From contig OZ010786.1 of assembly GCA_963932465.1 (NCBI GenBank), positions 533,079,073 through 533,143,072 of the forward strand: a DNA stretch of 64,000 nucleotides, in the 5' to 3' direction. The notes below the pieces were generated by a model. That model had not been told where the DNA came from. It saw nothing but the letters and a program-made list of their open reading frames with translations, and made no database searches. The position numbers and the translations under genes were made by a program. This document shows, in pieces, positions 35,893-51,935 of the stretch; the first letter of the stretch is position 1, and every line of letters begins with the position of its first letter. The DNA is from Maratus speciosus (Eukaryota > Arthropoda > Arachnida > Araneae > Salticidae).

Positions 35893-37122
35893 TTTGATTT
35901 ATTGGAAAAGTAGCTACAAATTCAGAAAGTAGACAAAATTTGCAACAAATTAGATATATGACATTATGACTTAGGATGAAGGGGAAGGGGGGGATCTGCG
36001 TCGGAACATGCGCCGAAGTGCTGCGTGGACTAAGTTGCGCAATTCCACTTAACCACTCACACGTTTACATGAACACTCCCATCTTCCCTCCTAACTTTCT
36101 CTATAAGGTTTACTTTAAGTTTTCTGGGTCGCTGAATCCCAATTTTTAACTTACCCCCAAAATTCCCCCCCCCCCCAAACAGTTGTTTTTAACTTAAATT
36201 TCTTATTGTTTTAGGGGAAAAGTATTACGAAATTCAGAAACTAGACAAAATTTGCAACAAATAGGACACATGACATTATGACGTAGGATAAACGGGGAGA
36301 GAGGGGGCTGCCTCGGAACATTCCCACCGCGCTTTTCTCAAAAACCAAATTTTTTCAAAAAATCAATTTTTGGGGGGGTTGCCGGGTGAAATTTTGGTGG
36401 GAAGTTACAAATTCGGATTCAGCGACCCAAAAAACATAAAGTGAGTCGAAATCCAGAACTAGTATTAATTTTGCCAGATCAAATCCCCTATTGCATGGAC
36501 TTCATAATTTAGTGCACGTAGCGCCGCAGTGCATGTTCAGAGGCAGCCCTCACCCTCCCCGTTCATCCTAATTCATAATGTCATATATCCTACTTGTTGC
36601 AAATTTTGTCTAGTTTCTGAATTAAGTTAAAAACAACTATTTGGGGGGGGGGGGGGTCGAGGGGGTAAATTTTGGGGGTAATTTAAAATTCGGATTCAGC
36701 GACCCGAAAATCTTAAAGTAGACCTTATAGAGAAAGTTCGGAGGGGAGATGGGAGGGCGAATGTAAACGTGTGAGTGGTTAAGTGGAATTGCGCAACTTA
36801 GTCCACGCAGCACCGCGCGCATGTTCCGAGGCAGATCCCCCGTTCCCCTTCATACTAAGTCATAATGTCATATATCTAATTTGTTGCAAATTTCGTCTAC
36901 TTTCTGAATTTCTAGATACGTTTCCCCTAAAACAATAAATAAATTGATTTTTTTTAATAAAACCCGTTTTTGACGGGCTTTTTACCAAAATTTGGGAGGT
37001 TGCCTGGGGAAATTTTGGTGTGAAGTTACAAATTCGGATTCAGCGACCCAAAAAACATCTAGAAAGCCGATTTTCAGTACTACCATTAATTTTGCTAGGT
37101 AAAATTCCCTATTGCCTGGACT
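35893..37122. mobile_element. Large foldback element, copy B, left-truncated
   Basis: Matches the element at 4,863-6,206. The right terminus ctattgcctggact is kept (37,109-37,122). The left outer arm is missing, but an inner left-arm part (35,893-36,030) that copy A has lost is kept. Runs of C and G and the ggattcagcgaccc motif mark both arms. Homology to copy A begins inside this element, so it marks the visible left boundary of the duplication. Confidence 0.7.
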
Positions 37123-37444
37123 ATATGGCGGAAATCGTAAAAAAATTCTGCATAGCAGCCACATGTTTGGGCGATATATACCAAAACCTAATGAGCAACA
37201 ACTAATGTCACGTTGGTAACTGAATCTTAAGTTTGATTTAAATCCGTGCATTATTTCTTGAGATAAAACTATTTGGGGAATCAGGAAAAATTCAGCATAG
37301 CAGCGCCACTTGTCCGGCGATTTACCCCGCAACGCTGTGAGATCCAACTCATATCAAGGAGGAACTTAATATGAAGTTTGGTGCAAATCCACGCATTAGA
37401 TCTGACAATTCAGTATATCTATAAATGTAATATTTTATAGTCTA
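37123..37444. repeat. HINE-like element remnant, copy B
   Basis: Corresponds to 6,207-6,490 of copy A (agcagccacatgtttgggcg and gcagcgccacttgtccggcg motifs), then jumps to the sequence of 7,019 (gacaattcagtatatct), so about 530 bp including the right end of that element are deleted in B. Confidence 0.6.
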
Positions 37445-40148
37445 CTAGCAAACCCCGCGGCTTTGCTCGCGTAATATTTGAAATATGACAAGTGATATTT
37501 ATATGTCTAATTTTTATTAAAAGGTACTAACTAAATTTTTATTTTATTAAAAGGTAATATTTTATTTTATTAAAAGGTACTTATTACTTTTAGGAATAAT
37601 TAAAAAAATAACTATTTAAAACACAGTTTGATTAAACATCATTGTTACACTGCATAAGGCAGAAATGAGACGTAAATTAATAAAACTAAATAAATAATAA
37701 TTTAGAAAATTTTTTGAAACTTTCATGCTCAATAAATACGCTTATTTCAGTATTCATTTGAAGTTTTGAATTTTTTAGAAACCAATTTCTTACATCTTAA
37801 AATTAACCATCATGTCAAATTCAAAGTCCTACCACCTCTCTCAACATAAAGGGCTATGTTGAAATAGGAACTGTCACCATTAATTTGCCAACATTAATTT
37901 TGAAATTGGTTTGTTCATTTCCTAATATTCCACAGAAACGTAATTTAGAAAGCTTTTAAACGCCTTTTTTAGAGCGTTTTTTGTTCCTGTGAACCCCAGG
38001 TGGTAGAATCATCGGAATAAAATATAGCCTGTGTAGGATCAGAGACTGTTACCATTGATTCGCAACTATTACTTTTATATTTGGTTTATATTCCCTGAAA
38101 TTGCATAGAAATCGTATTTTAGGAATTTTTTTGAATGCTTTTCGCACCTCTCTTTCGCTTCACCCCTTTTTAATTCGAATTTATTTTCGACAGTCCTTCA
38201 AGGGCATTTATATTTTATAAGTAACTACCATGCCATATTTAAAGTTTTTAGCCTTTTCAGTATCACAGAAATCGCAATTTAGAAAGTTTTTAGCTACTGC
38301 AACACTGTGGTGGTAGTGGCACCGACATAAAATATAGCTTACGTTTGAGCAGGTTCTATCACCAACAATTTGTCATCATTATTTTTTTAATCGGTTTGGT
38401 ATTTGATAAGATTACATAAAAACTGTAATTTATAACGCTTTTCGCTCACTTCATCTTTTTAAATTTGAAATTTCCTTTCGACAGTTCTTAGAAAGGAGTT
38501 GCATTTTGTAAGTAAATACCATGCCATACTTCAAAGTGTTAGACCCTTCAGTGATGCAAAAAACGCAAATTAGAACATGTTTTGCTTTTGCAACCCTCAG
38601 ATGGTAGTAACAGCAACATAAAATATAACCTATGTTATAGCAGGGACTGTCACCATTAATTTGCAACCATTACTTCTGAAACAGCTTTGGAATTTCCTGC
38701 GACTGAGTAGAAATCGCAATTTAGAACGTTTTTAGAACGCTTTTCGCACATTTTCACCCCTTTTTAAATTTCCAATTTTTTCGAAACTGTTCTTAAAGAT
38801 CATTTATAGGTAATAAATATGTACCTTGCCTAATTTTAAGTTGCTAGCCCCTACCGATCACAAAAATCGAAATTTGGAACGCTTTTTTGCTCCTGCAACG
38901 TCTAGGTGATAGTGATACCGACTTAAAATAGCGTCTATGTTAGAGCAGAGGCTGTCATCATCAATTTCTTACCATTACTTTTGAAAACAATTTGATTCTT
39001 CCTGAGATATTGGTGACAAATCGGCATTTAGAACGTTTTTAGAGCTCTTTTCGCTCATATTGCTCCTGCATCTCCTCTGGGGTAGTGGAAACAGGTATAA
39101 AATATAGCCTATCTTGGAGAAAGACCTGTCCCTACCATTTTTACAACATTATATTTGAAATCGGTTCAGTATTTCCTGAGATTGCTAGAAATCGCAATTT
39201 AGAACGTTTTTTACAACGCTTTTTGCGCATTTTGACCCCCCCTTTTAAATTTCGACTTTTTTAGGAAATGTCCTTAGAGATCACTGATATCTTATAACTA
39301 ACTACCATTCTAAATTTTACGATTCAAGGCCCTTCCGTCACGCAAAAATCGCAATTTAGAACGTTTTTCTCCTGCACCCCCTTTGGGGTAGTGGCACCGA
39401 CATAAAACATAGCCTATGTTGGAGCAAGGGTTTTCACCATCATTTTGACGCCATTATTGTTTTAATAGTTTTGGTATTTCCTGAGATTGTGTAGAAATCA
39501 CCATTTAGAACGTTTTTAGAACGCTTTTCGCGCATTTTCACCCACTTTTAAATTTCGAATTGTTTAAGAATTGTTCTTAGAAATCCTTTATATCTAATAA
39601 GTAGCTGATACTTCAAATTTCATATTTGTTTGCCCTTCAGTAACACATAAATCGCATTTTTAGAACGTTTTTTGCTCCTACACCCCCTTTGAGTTAGTGG
39701 CACCGACATAAAACATAGCCTATCTTGGAGCAACGTTGTCACTATCATTTTGACACCAATATTTTTTAAATCGGTTTGGTATTTCCTTAGATTATGTAGA
39801 AACTACCATTTAGAACATTTTTTAGAACGCTTTTTGTGCATTTTCACCCCTTTTAAATTTCTAATTGTTTAAGAACTGTTCTTAGACATCATTTATATCT
39901 TATAAGTAACTAATATTCCAAATTTCATATTTCTAGGCCCTTCAGTAACGCAAAAATTGCATTTTTAGAAAGTTTTTTGCTCCTGCACCCCCTTTGGGGT
40001 AGTGGCACCGACATAAGATATAGCCTATGTTCTAAGTTGGACTAACACCAACATTTTGATAGTAACTTTTTTGGAATCGGTTCTGTAGTTCCTGAGCTTA
40101 CCTCCTACAAATAAACAATTTTTTTCCTCTTTATAATAGCAGTATAGA
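37445..40148 (-). mobile_element. Non-autonomous Helitron, first of a tandem pair
   Basis: Reverse orientation: CTAG end at 37,445-37,448 preceded by A, and GA end at 40,147-40,148. It shares the end hairpin gcaaaccccgcggctttgc and the ~300-bp internal units with the element at 8,079-11,325. The insertion point corresponds to tagtcta-ttaacactg near 7,064 in copy A, which is empty. Confidence 0.75.
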
Positions 40149-40151
40149 TGA

Positions 40152-43100
40152 CTAGCAAACCCCGCGGCTTTGCTCGCGTAATATTTGAAATATGCCAAGT
40201 GGTATTTATAAGTCTAATTTTTATTAACAGGTACTAACTAAATTTTTATTTTATTAAAAGGTAATATTTTATTTTATTAAAAGTTTTTTTTATTAAAAGA
40301 TACTTATTACTTTTAGGAATAATTCAAAAATTACTATTTAAAACACAGTTTGATTAAACATCATTATTACACTGCATTCGGCATAAATGAGACTTAAATT
40401 AATAAAACGAAATAAAACGAAATAAATGATAATTTAGAAAATAATTTGAAACTTTTATGCTCAATTAATACGCTCATTTCAGTATTCATTTGAAGTTTTG
40501 TATTTTTTTGAAACCATTTTCTTACATCTTAAAATTAACTATCATGTCAAATTTCAAGTCCTACCAACTCTCTCAACATAAAGGGATATGTTGAAATAGG
40601 AACTGTCACCATTAATTTGCAAACTTTAATTTTGAAATCGGTTTGTTTTTTCCTAATATTCCACAGAAACGTAATTTAGAAAGCTTTCAAAGGCCTTTAT
40701 TGGAACGTTTGTTGTTCCTGTGAACTCCAGGTGGTACAATCTTCGACATAAAATATAGCCTGTGTAGGATCAGAGACTTTTACCATTGATTCGCAACTAT
40801 TACTTTTATAATCGGTTTATATTTTCTGAAATTGCATAGAAATCGTAATTTAGGACTTTTTTAGAATGCTTTTCGCACCTCACCTTCGCTTCACCCCTTT
40901 TTAATTCAAATTTATTTTCGACAGTCCTTCGAGAGCATTTATATTTTATAAGTAACTACCATGCCATATTTAAAGTTTCTAGCCTTTTCAGTGTCACAGG
41001 AATCGGAATTTAGAAAGTTTTTAGCTCCTGCAACCCTCTGGTTGTAGTGGCACAGACATAAAATGCAGCTTATGTTTGAAAAGGTTCTATCACCAACAAT
41101 TTGTCATCATTATTCTTTTAATTGGTCTGGTATTTGATAAGATTGCATAAAAATTGTAATTTATAACGCTTTTCGCTCACTTCATCTTTTTAAATTTAGA
41201 ATTTTCTTCCGACTGCTCTTAGAAAGCAGTTGCCTCTTGTAAGTAAATGCAATGCCATACTTCAAAGTGTTAGACCCCCCTCAGTTATGCAAAAAACGCA
41301 AATTAGAACATGTTTTGCTTTTACAACCCTCAGTTGTTAGTGACAACGACATAAAATATAACCTATGTTATAGCAGGGACTGTCACCATTGATTTGCAAC
41401 CTCTACTTTTGAAATAGCTTTGGAATTTCCTGAGATTGAGTAGAAATCGCAAATTAGAACGTTTTTAGAACGCTTTCAGCGGATTTTCACCCGTTTTTTA
41501 AATTTCTAATTTTTTCGAAACTGTTCTTAAAGATCATTTATATCTAATAAATATATACTTTGCCTAATTTTAAGTTGCTAGCCCCTGCCGATCACAAAAA
41601 TCCAAATTTAAAACGCTTTTTTTCTCCTGCAACGTCTAGGTGATAGTGATAGCGACATAAAATAGCGTCTATGTTAGAGTAGAGGTTGTCAGCATCAATT
41701 TCCTACAATTACTTTTGAAATGAGTTTGATTCTTCTTGAGATATTGCTTACAAATCGGCATTTCGAAAGTTTTTAGCACGCTTTTCGCTCATTTTTCTCC
41801 TGCATCTCCTCTGGGTTAGTGGAAACATATATAAATAATAGTCTACCTTGGAGCAAGATCTGTCACCATTATATTTGAAATCGGTTCAGTGTTTCCTGAG
41901 ATTGCATAGAAATTGCAATTTAGAACGTTTTTACAACGCTTTTTGCGCATTTTGACCCCTTTATTAAATTTCGTTTTTTTTTTAGGAAATGTCCTTAGAG
42001 ATCATTGATATCTTATAACTAACTACCAATCTAAATTTCACGATTCAAGGCCCTTCCGTCACGCAAAAACCGCAATTTAGAACGTTTTTCTCCTGCAGCC
42101 CTTTTGGGGTAGTGGCACCGACATAAAACATAGCCTATGTTGAAGCAAGGATTTTCACCATCATTTTGACGCCGTTATTTTTTAAATCGGTTTGGTATTT
42201 CCTGAGATTGTGTAGAAACTACTAATTAGGACGTTTTTTAGAACGCTTTTCGCGCATTTTCACCCCTTTTAAATTTCGAATTGTTTAAGAACTGTTCTTA
42301 GAAATCCTTTATATCTAATAAGAAGCTGATACTTCAAATTTCATATTTCTAGGCCCATCAGTAACACATAAATCGCATTTTTAGAACGTTTTTCGCTCCT
42401 GCACCCCCTTTGGGGTAGTGGCACCAACATAAAACATAGCCTATCTTGGAGCAAACGTTGTCACTATCATTTTGACACAAATAGTTTTTAAATCGGTTTG
42501 GTATTTCCTGAGATTATGTAGAAAATACCATTTAGAACGTTTTTTAGAACGCTTTTTGTGCATTTTCACCCCTTTTAAATTTCGAATTGTTTAAGAACTG
42601 TTCTTAGATACCATTTATATCTTATAAGTAACTAATATTCCGAATTTCATACTTCTAGGTTCTTCAGTAACGCATAAATTGCACTTTTAGAACGTTTTTT
42701 GCTCCTGCACCCCCTTTGGAGTAGTGGCACCGACATAAAATATAGCCTATGTTCTAAGTTGGACTAACACCATCATTTTGATACCATTACTTTTGAAATC
42801 GGTTTGGTATTTTCTGAGATTATGTAGAAACTACCATTTAGAACGTTTTTTAGAACGTTTTTGTGCATTTTCACCCCTTTTAAATTTCGAATTGTTTAAG
42901 ATCTGTTCTTAGACACCATTTATATCTTATAAGTAACTAATATTCGAAATTTCATATTTCTAGGTCCTTCAGTAACGCAAAAATCGCATTTTTAGAACGT
43001 TTTTTGCTCCTGCACCCCCTTTGGGGTAGCGGCACCGACAAAAAATATAGCCTAAGTTCTAAGTTGGACTAACACCATCATTTTGATACCATTACTTTTT

Positions 43101-43480
43101 AAATCGGTTTGGTATTTTCTGAGATTATGTAGAAACTACCATTTAGAATGTTTTTTAGAACGCTTTTTGTGCATTTTCACCCCTTTTGAATTTCGAATTG
43201 TTTAAGAACTGTTCTTAGACACCATTTATATCTTATAAGTAACTAATATTCCAGATTTCATACTTCTAGGTCCTTCAGTAACGCAAAAATCGCATTTTTA
43301 GAACGTTTTTTGCTCCTTCACCCCCTTTGGGGTAGTGGCACTGACATAAAATATAGCCTATGTTCTACGTTGGGCGAACACCATCATTTTTATATCATTA
43401 CTTTTGGAATCGGTTCGGTAGTTCCCGAGCTTATCTCCGACAAATAAACAATTTTTTCCTCTTTATAATAGGAGTATAAA
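40152..43480 (-). mobile_element. Non-autonomous Helitron, second of a tandem pair
   Basis: Begins with CTAG only three bases (tga) after the first copy ends and runs to gtataaa at 43,480, where the terminal GA has become AA. Next comes ttaacactg, the other side of the single empty site. Same orientation and same kind of internal ~300-bp units, with a different number of units and many substitutions. Confidence 0.75.
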
Positions 43481-44104
43481 TTAACACTGAAATTAGCAAA
43501 TATTATTTTTTAAAGAAAGTAAATAGTATTTATAAATGCCACAACTAAATTATCCATGACCAGATTATTGCAAATATTAAAATGTAATGTTACGGCACTT
43601 TGAAAACTATTTATCTTTGAACACTTTTTAAAGAAAAAAACACATAGTTTATTTTTTACAAAAGATCTTATAAAAATATTTTCTTTTAGCTCTTTAAAAC
43701 TAATCTGTTCAGTCTGTAATGTTTTCTCTAGAGAATTATTAAAGTGGGAGATGGAGAAATAAATAGAACATTTAGGAAAAAATAACCTCAACCAGTACCT
43801 AATTATTTTATATCTAACAGACTAATTAATAAAACATTTGGTGACATTTTAGAGATATCGGTTGTACTTAAAAAGAATAGTTAAATGTCTCGTTATTAAA
43901 GCATTCATATTTGTCAATAGACACTTAAATGTATTAGTATAAAAACCATCATATTTCAAACATAATTTAATGATATAAAAATTTATGATTCGTTTAAAGT
44001 TACTGCATAACATTAAAACTCATTTTCGTAAACAAATTTATTTTTAAAAAATATAAAAAGAACATCGTTAAACTAATATGTGTTTTCTTTTTGAGTTGTC
44101 TTTT

Positions 44105-44245
44105 TACTTTCTTCTATCTTTACAAGAAGAAAGTATTGGATTCATGAAAATTTTCGAATTCCGGTTTTCGACGGATTTACACGTTTTAGGGGTCAGAGAT
44201 TCCAAAAAACATGTTTTTACAAAATGTCTGTCTGTGACTCTGTGA

Positions 44246-44279
<34 letters not shown>

Positions 44280-45203
44280 GTGTATGTGACACAAATTTTG
44301 TGGGCGCTCTATCTCAAGAACTAATGCACGGAATTTAATAAAAATTGATATTCAGTTAGTGCCTAATACAAATTGATGCTGATTAGTTTTTGGTGTAAAT
44401 CGCTCAACATGTGGCGCTGCAATGCTGCATTTTTCACGATTTTCGCAATAGCTCTATCTCAAGAACTAATGCATGGATTTTGATCAAACTTCAGATTTAG
44501 TTTGTCCTTGATATGAATTGATGATGATTATGTTTTAGTGTAAATCGCCCAACAGGTGGCGCTGTTATGATGAATTTTGCAGGATTTACACGATTTCCCC
44601 AATAGCTCTATCTTAAGAACTAACGCACGGATTTTCATCAAACTTCAGATTAAGTTAGTCCTTGATATGCCTTGCTACTGATTAGGTGTTCGTGTAAATC
44701 GCCCAACAGGTGGCGCTTCTCTGCTGCCTTTTCCACGATTGCCTCAATAGCTCTATCAATAGAACTAATGGACTAATTTTCATCTAACTTCAGATTTAGT
44801 TGTATGTTGACACAAGATGTTGTTAATTAGGTTTTGGTGTTAATCACCCAATAGGTGGCGCTTCTATGCAGAAATTTTCACGATTTTCGCTATTGCTCTA
44901 TCTCAAAAACTAATGTACGGATTTTCTCCAAACTTCAGATTCAGTGAGACGTTGACATAAATTGTTGCTGATTAGGATTTGGTATAAATCACCCAATAGG
45001 TGGCGCTGCTAGGCAGCATTTTGCTGAATTTAGACGATTTCAGCGATAGTCATATCTCAAGAACTAATGCACGGAATTTCAAATCGTTAGAATCCTCATG
45101 AGATGCATAGATTGCCATTTAATTCTGGCAGTGTGATAGCGAATTTTGAAGTATTAACATGTATGAGATAGAAGAAAGTTTTGGGATTGGTACATCCGAC
45201 TAG
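44105..45203 (+). mobile_element. HINE/Helentron-like element (gtggcgc family)
   Basis: Present in copy B, absent from A (gtctttttttaattgtc near 7,680). Starts tactttcttctatct inside a T run and ends gatagaagaaag...catccgactag, giving subterminal inverted ctttcttctatc motifs. Inside are six units of about 120-150 bp, each with ctatctcaagaactaatgca, an aaacttcagatt phrase and cccaacaggtggcgct. A (ctgt)n run lies at 44,246-44,277. Non-coding. The structure resembles DINE/HINE elements; the class call is an inference. Confidence 0.6.
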
Positions 45204-45953
45204 TTTTAATTGTCATGCAGCGAAATGCTTTTCATTCGTAATATATATACATGTAATACAATCATTTTTCAATAAACTAAAGGCATTCATATTTGTCAAT
45301 AGAGACTTTTAAATGTATAAAAATCCTCTTATTTCCAAAAGAATTTAATGATATAAATTTTTCTTCTTAATTTAAAATACATTTTCTCTGTTACATGCCA
45401 TCACTATATAAATTTACATTAAGTTGAATTGTTTATTAATTCATAACATTAAAAGTATATTTATAAAAAAAAGGAATTATTTATAAATGTTTCTAAAAAA
45501 CATCGTTAAGCTAAAATTTATTTTCTTTTCGAGTGGGTTTTTAAAAAATTATCATGTCTGGAAATATTTCTCATTCGTAATATATACATACGTAAAATAA
45601 ATTAGTACATTATTTTTTTTATTTTTTTATTTAATATTTTATGAATCTATTGACAGATCATGTATAAATAAATATATATATATATGTTTCTGGATAACAT
45701 AAATTAATTTGTATGTGTGGCCTGGATTCTTGCGCTAAATGCGGTAAGTGGGAAACTTTATATGTATATATTTTTATATGATTTCTATGTCAATAGCGGA
45801 TAATTTTAGGATTTTTTTTTTACATTTAATTATTTGTACAAACAATGTATAATTTTAAATACAATATATTTTTTAAATTCAAAATGCAGTGTACTAACCT
45901 TTAGTTTTGGCAAATGTTTGAGCATTTTTTAAAATAAATATATCTTAATACTA
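45204..45953. other. Duplicated AT-rich DNA, no gene
   Basis: Matches copy A around 7,680-8,078 and 11,326-11,707. The junction of those two A segments, at about 45,572, is the empty site of the 8,079-11,325 Helitron. Confidence 0.5.
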
Positions 45954-46321
45954 CGTTGAGCAAAAAGTTCTGGGAAATTTGTGAAAGTTGCGTTATTATG
46001 CGCAAATTAACAACAAAAGCAACAAGGACTATTCTTCAAAGTAGAGACCATCATAGTACACGACTTTCAGTCATCGCTCTGCCTGATTCCGGATTTGCTG
46101 GAAGTACCATGGTGGCTCCTTGGTCTCGAAAAATTTCTTGACATGCTTCTTCAACTTCATTAAAGGATTCAAATCGACAGCCCTTGAAAATGTGTTGCAT
46201 TGATCAAAAGATGCCATAATCGGATTGAGCCACGTCTGGACAGTACCATTAGTACTCATATATACGATACAAATTCTGGTAACTATTAGATTAAAAATTT
46301 CTCAGAACTTTTTGCTCATCC
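45954..46321 (-). mobile_element. Internally deleted mariner element, copy B
   Basis: The same deleted element as 11,708-12,074, flanked by TA on both sides (45,952-45,953; 46,322-46,323). The transposase tail is read at 46,071-46,259 with a frameshift; KEPPWYFQQIRNQAER is kept. Confidence 0.75.
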
Positions 46322-46393
46322 TAATATAAAAATACATCAATATTAAAATACCTTAATGAAATTACCGTGATATTAAACGAACTCTGCATTATA

Positions 46394-47299
46394 CAGGGTG
46401 CAATATGTTATCTATCGCCGATCTTTAATTTCTCAACCGTTGGTCGTAGACATATAGTTCCAATTACAAAAACGTTTCGAATGAGCTAAATATTCATGTT
46501 GTGGCATTATTTAAAGTAAAAAATCAATTTTATAAAAAATACGAAAACTAAATTTTTATACGATCCCCCAGTCCCTATAGTTATATTTAGTAAAAGTTTA
46601 CTCATATCATAATAGATATAACACAAAAAGTTTCACATCTGTACTGCAAAAATTGACAGTTATTAAATTTCAAAGTTTGTGATTTTTCCACATGATTTTG
46701 TCTTTCATTGAGGGATCAGTTAAAAGATGAATCAAAGTAATTCGAGATCAAAATCAGAGTGCAATGTCCTTTTTACGGCGAAACCCCCTTTAGCCGGTAT
46801 CCCCAAATCGGGGAATCACCATATATGGTTATTTCATCTAAAAATTTGAGATAACTTTTATGGGTCGAACAACATTCAAAAGTACCGATGATACCGGCTA
46901 AATGTGGCTTCGCCGTAAAAACGACATTGCACCCTGTTTTTGATCTCGAATTATTTTAATTCATCTTTTAACTGATCCCTCAATGAAAGACAAAATCATG
47001 TGCAAAAATCTCAAACTTTGAAATTTATTATCTGTGTCAATTTTTGTAGTACAGATGTCAAACTTTTTGTGTTACATCTGTTATGATATGTGTAAACTTT
47101 CACTAAATATAACTATAGGGACTGGGGGAACGTATAAAAATTTAGTGTTCGTAATTTTTATACATTTGATTTTTTACTTTAAATAATGCCACAACATGAA
47201 TATTTAGCTCATTTGAAACGTTTCTGTAATTGGAACAATATGTCTGCGACCAACGGTTGAGAAATTAAAGATCGGCGATAGATAACATATTGCACTCTG
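46394..47299. mobile_element. 906-bp palindromic TA-insertion element
   Basis: Two arms of about 400 bp are inverted copies. Ends are cagggtgcaatatgttatct (46,394) and its complement ending cactctg (47,299). Flanked by TA; copy A keeps the empty site gcattaTAtatcat near 12,143. Near the centre, acggcgaaaccccctttagc and its partner gctaaatgtggcttcgccgt face each other. No ORF. A foldback derived from a Tc1/mariner-class element is the likely origin, mobilised in trans. Confidence 0.8.
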
Positions 47300-51388
<4,089 letters not shown>

Positions 51389-51550
51389 CACTGCAAAAAA
51401 AATCCACTGTAGATTGGCCAGCACAAACTGCTTGCGTCCGAATTGCAAGAACATTGTGCTGTTAATTTTACGCACCTACTGTATTTTCCTGTTTATATAG
51501 TCAAGAAACCAGAGAAAGCTACAGCACGTTCGACTGTGATCGAGCTTTTA
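51389..51550. repeat. Fragment of the CACTGTA MITE family, copy B
   Basis: Orthologous to 16,584-16,744; starts cactgcaaaaaaaatccact and contains the gctgttaattttacgcacct segment. Single arm only. Confidence 0.6.
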
Positions 51551-51600
51551 AAAATTCTGTTTGAGTATTTTGAAACATTTTATAAGCCGAAATTCATTAA

Positions 51601-51865
51601 AACCCTCCGATTGTCTTGGAAAAGGGCAAAATTGTAATATTGTTTTCTCTGGATTTTGTTTTAAATGCTAAAAAATTGATGCTTTGAACATTTTATAAAA
51701 AAACTTAATAACGAATATGAATGCAATCCTTGGAAGTATTAATCATTGTTCAATGTATTAAAAATACATTAAATCAATAGAATTATATTACTTTAAATAT
51801 TGCTTGTATTGCAGTGAAACCTGGAACTTAGTGAACGTATTAACACGGGCTTGTCAGTGAGGGGG
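51601..51865. mobile_element. Possible TTAA-flanked insertion, 265 bp
   Basis: Present in B only. Flanked by TTAA at 51,597-51,600 and 51,866-51,869, while copy A has a single attaaactc there. Ends are aaccctccg and gtgaggggg, weakly inverted and CCC/GGG-like as in piggyBac elements. An inner cagtgaaacctggaacttag resembles a Tigger end instead. A deletion in A by TTAAA microhomology is equally possible. Confidence 0.35.
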
Positions 51866-51891
51866 TTAAACTCCATATATTTTTTGATATG

Positions 51892-51892
<1 letters not shown>

Positions 51893-51931
<39 letters not shown>
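51893..51931. repeat. (AT)n microsatellite at the LTR-element target
   Basis: 39 bp of AT in copy B. Copy A has about 22 bp at 16,817-16,838 directly before the LTR-type element. Confidence 0.8.

Positions 51932-51935
<4 letters not shown>

Noticed and set aside
36637..37347. Frames in the foldback/HINE-like region with Pro- or Ser-rich translations
   Set aside because: They arise from poly-C/G arms and repeated units in palindromic DNA; not conserved between copies.
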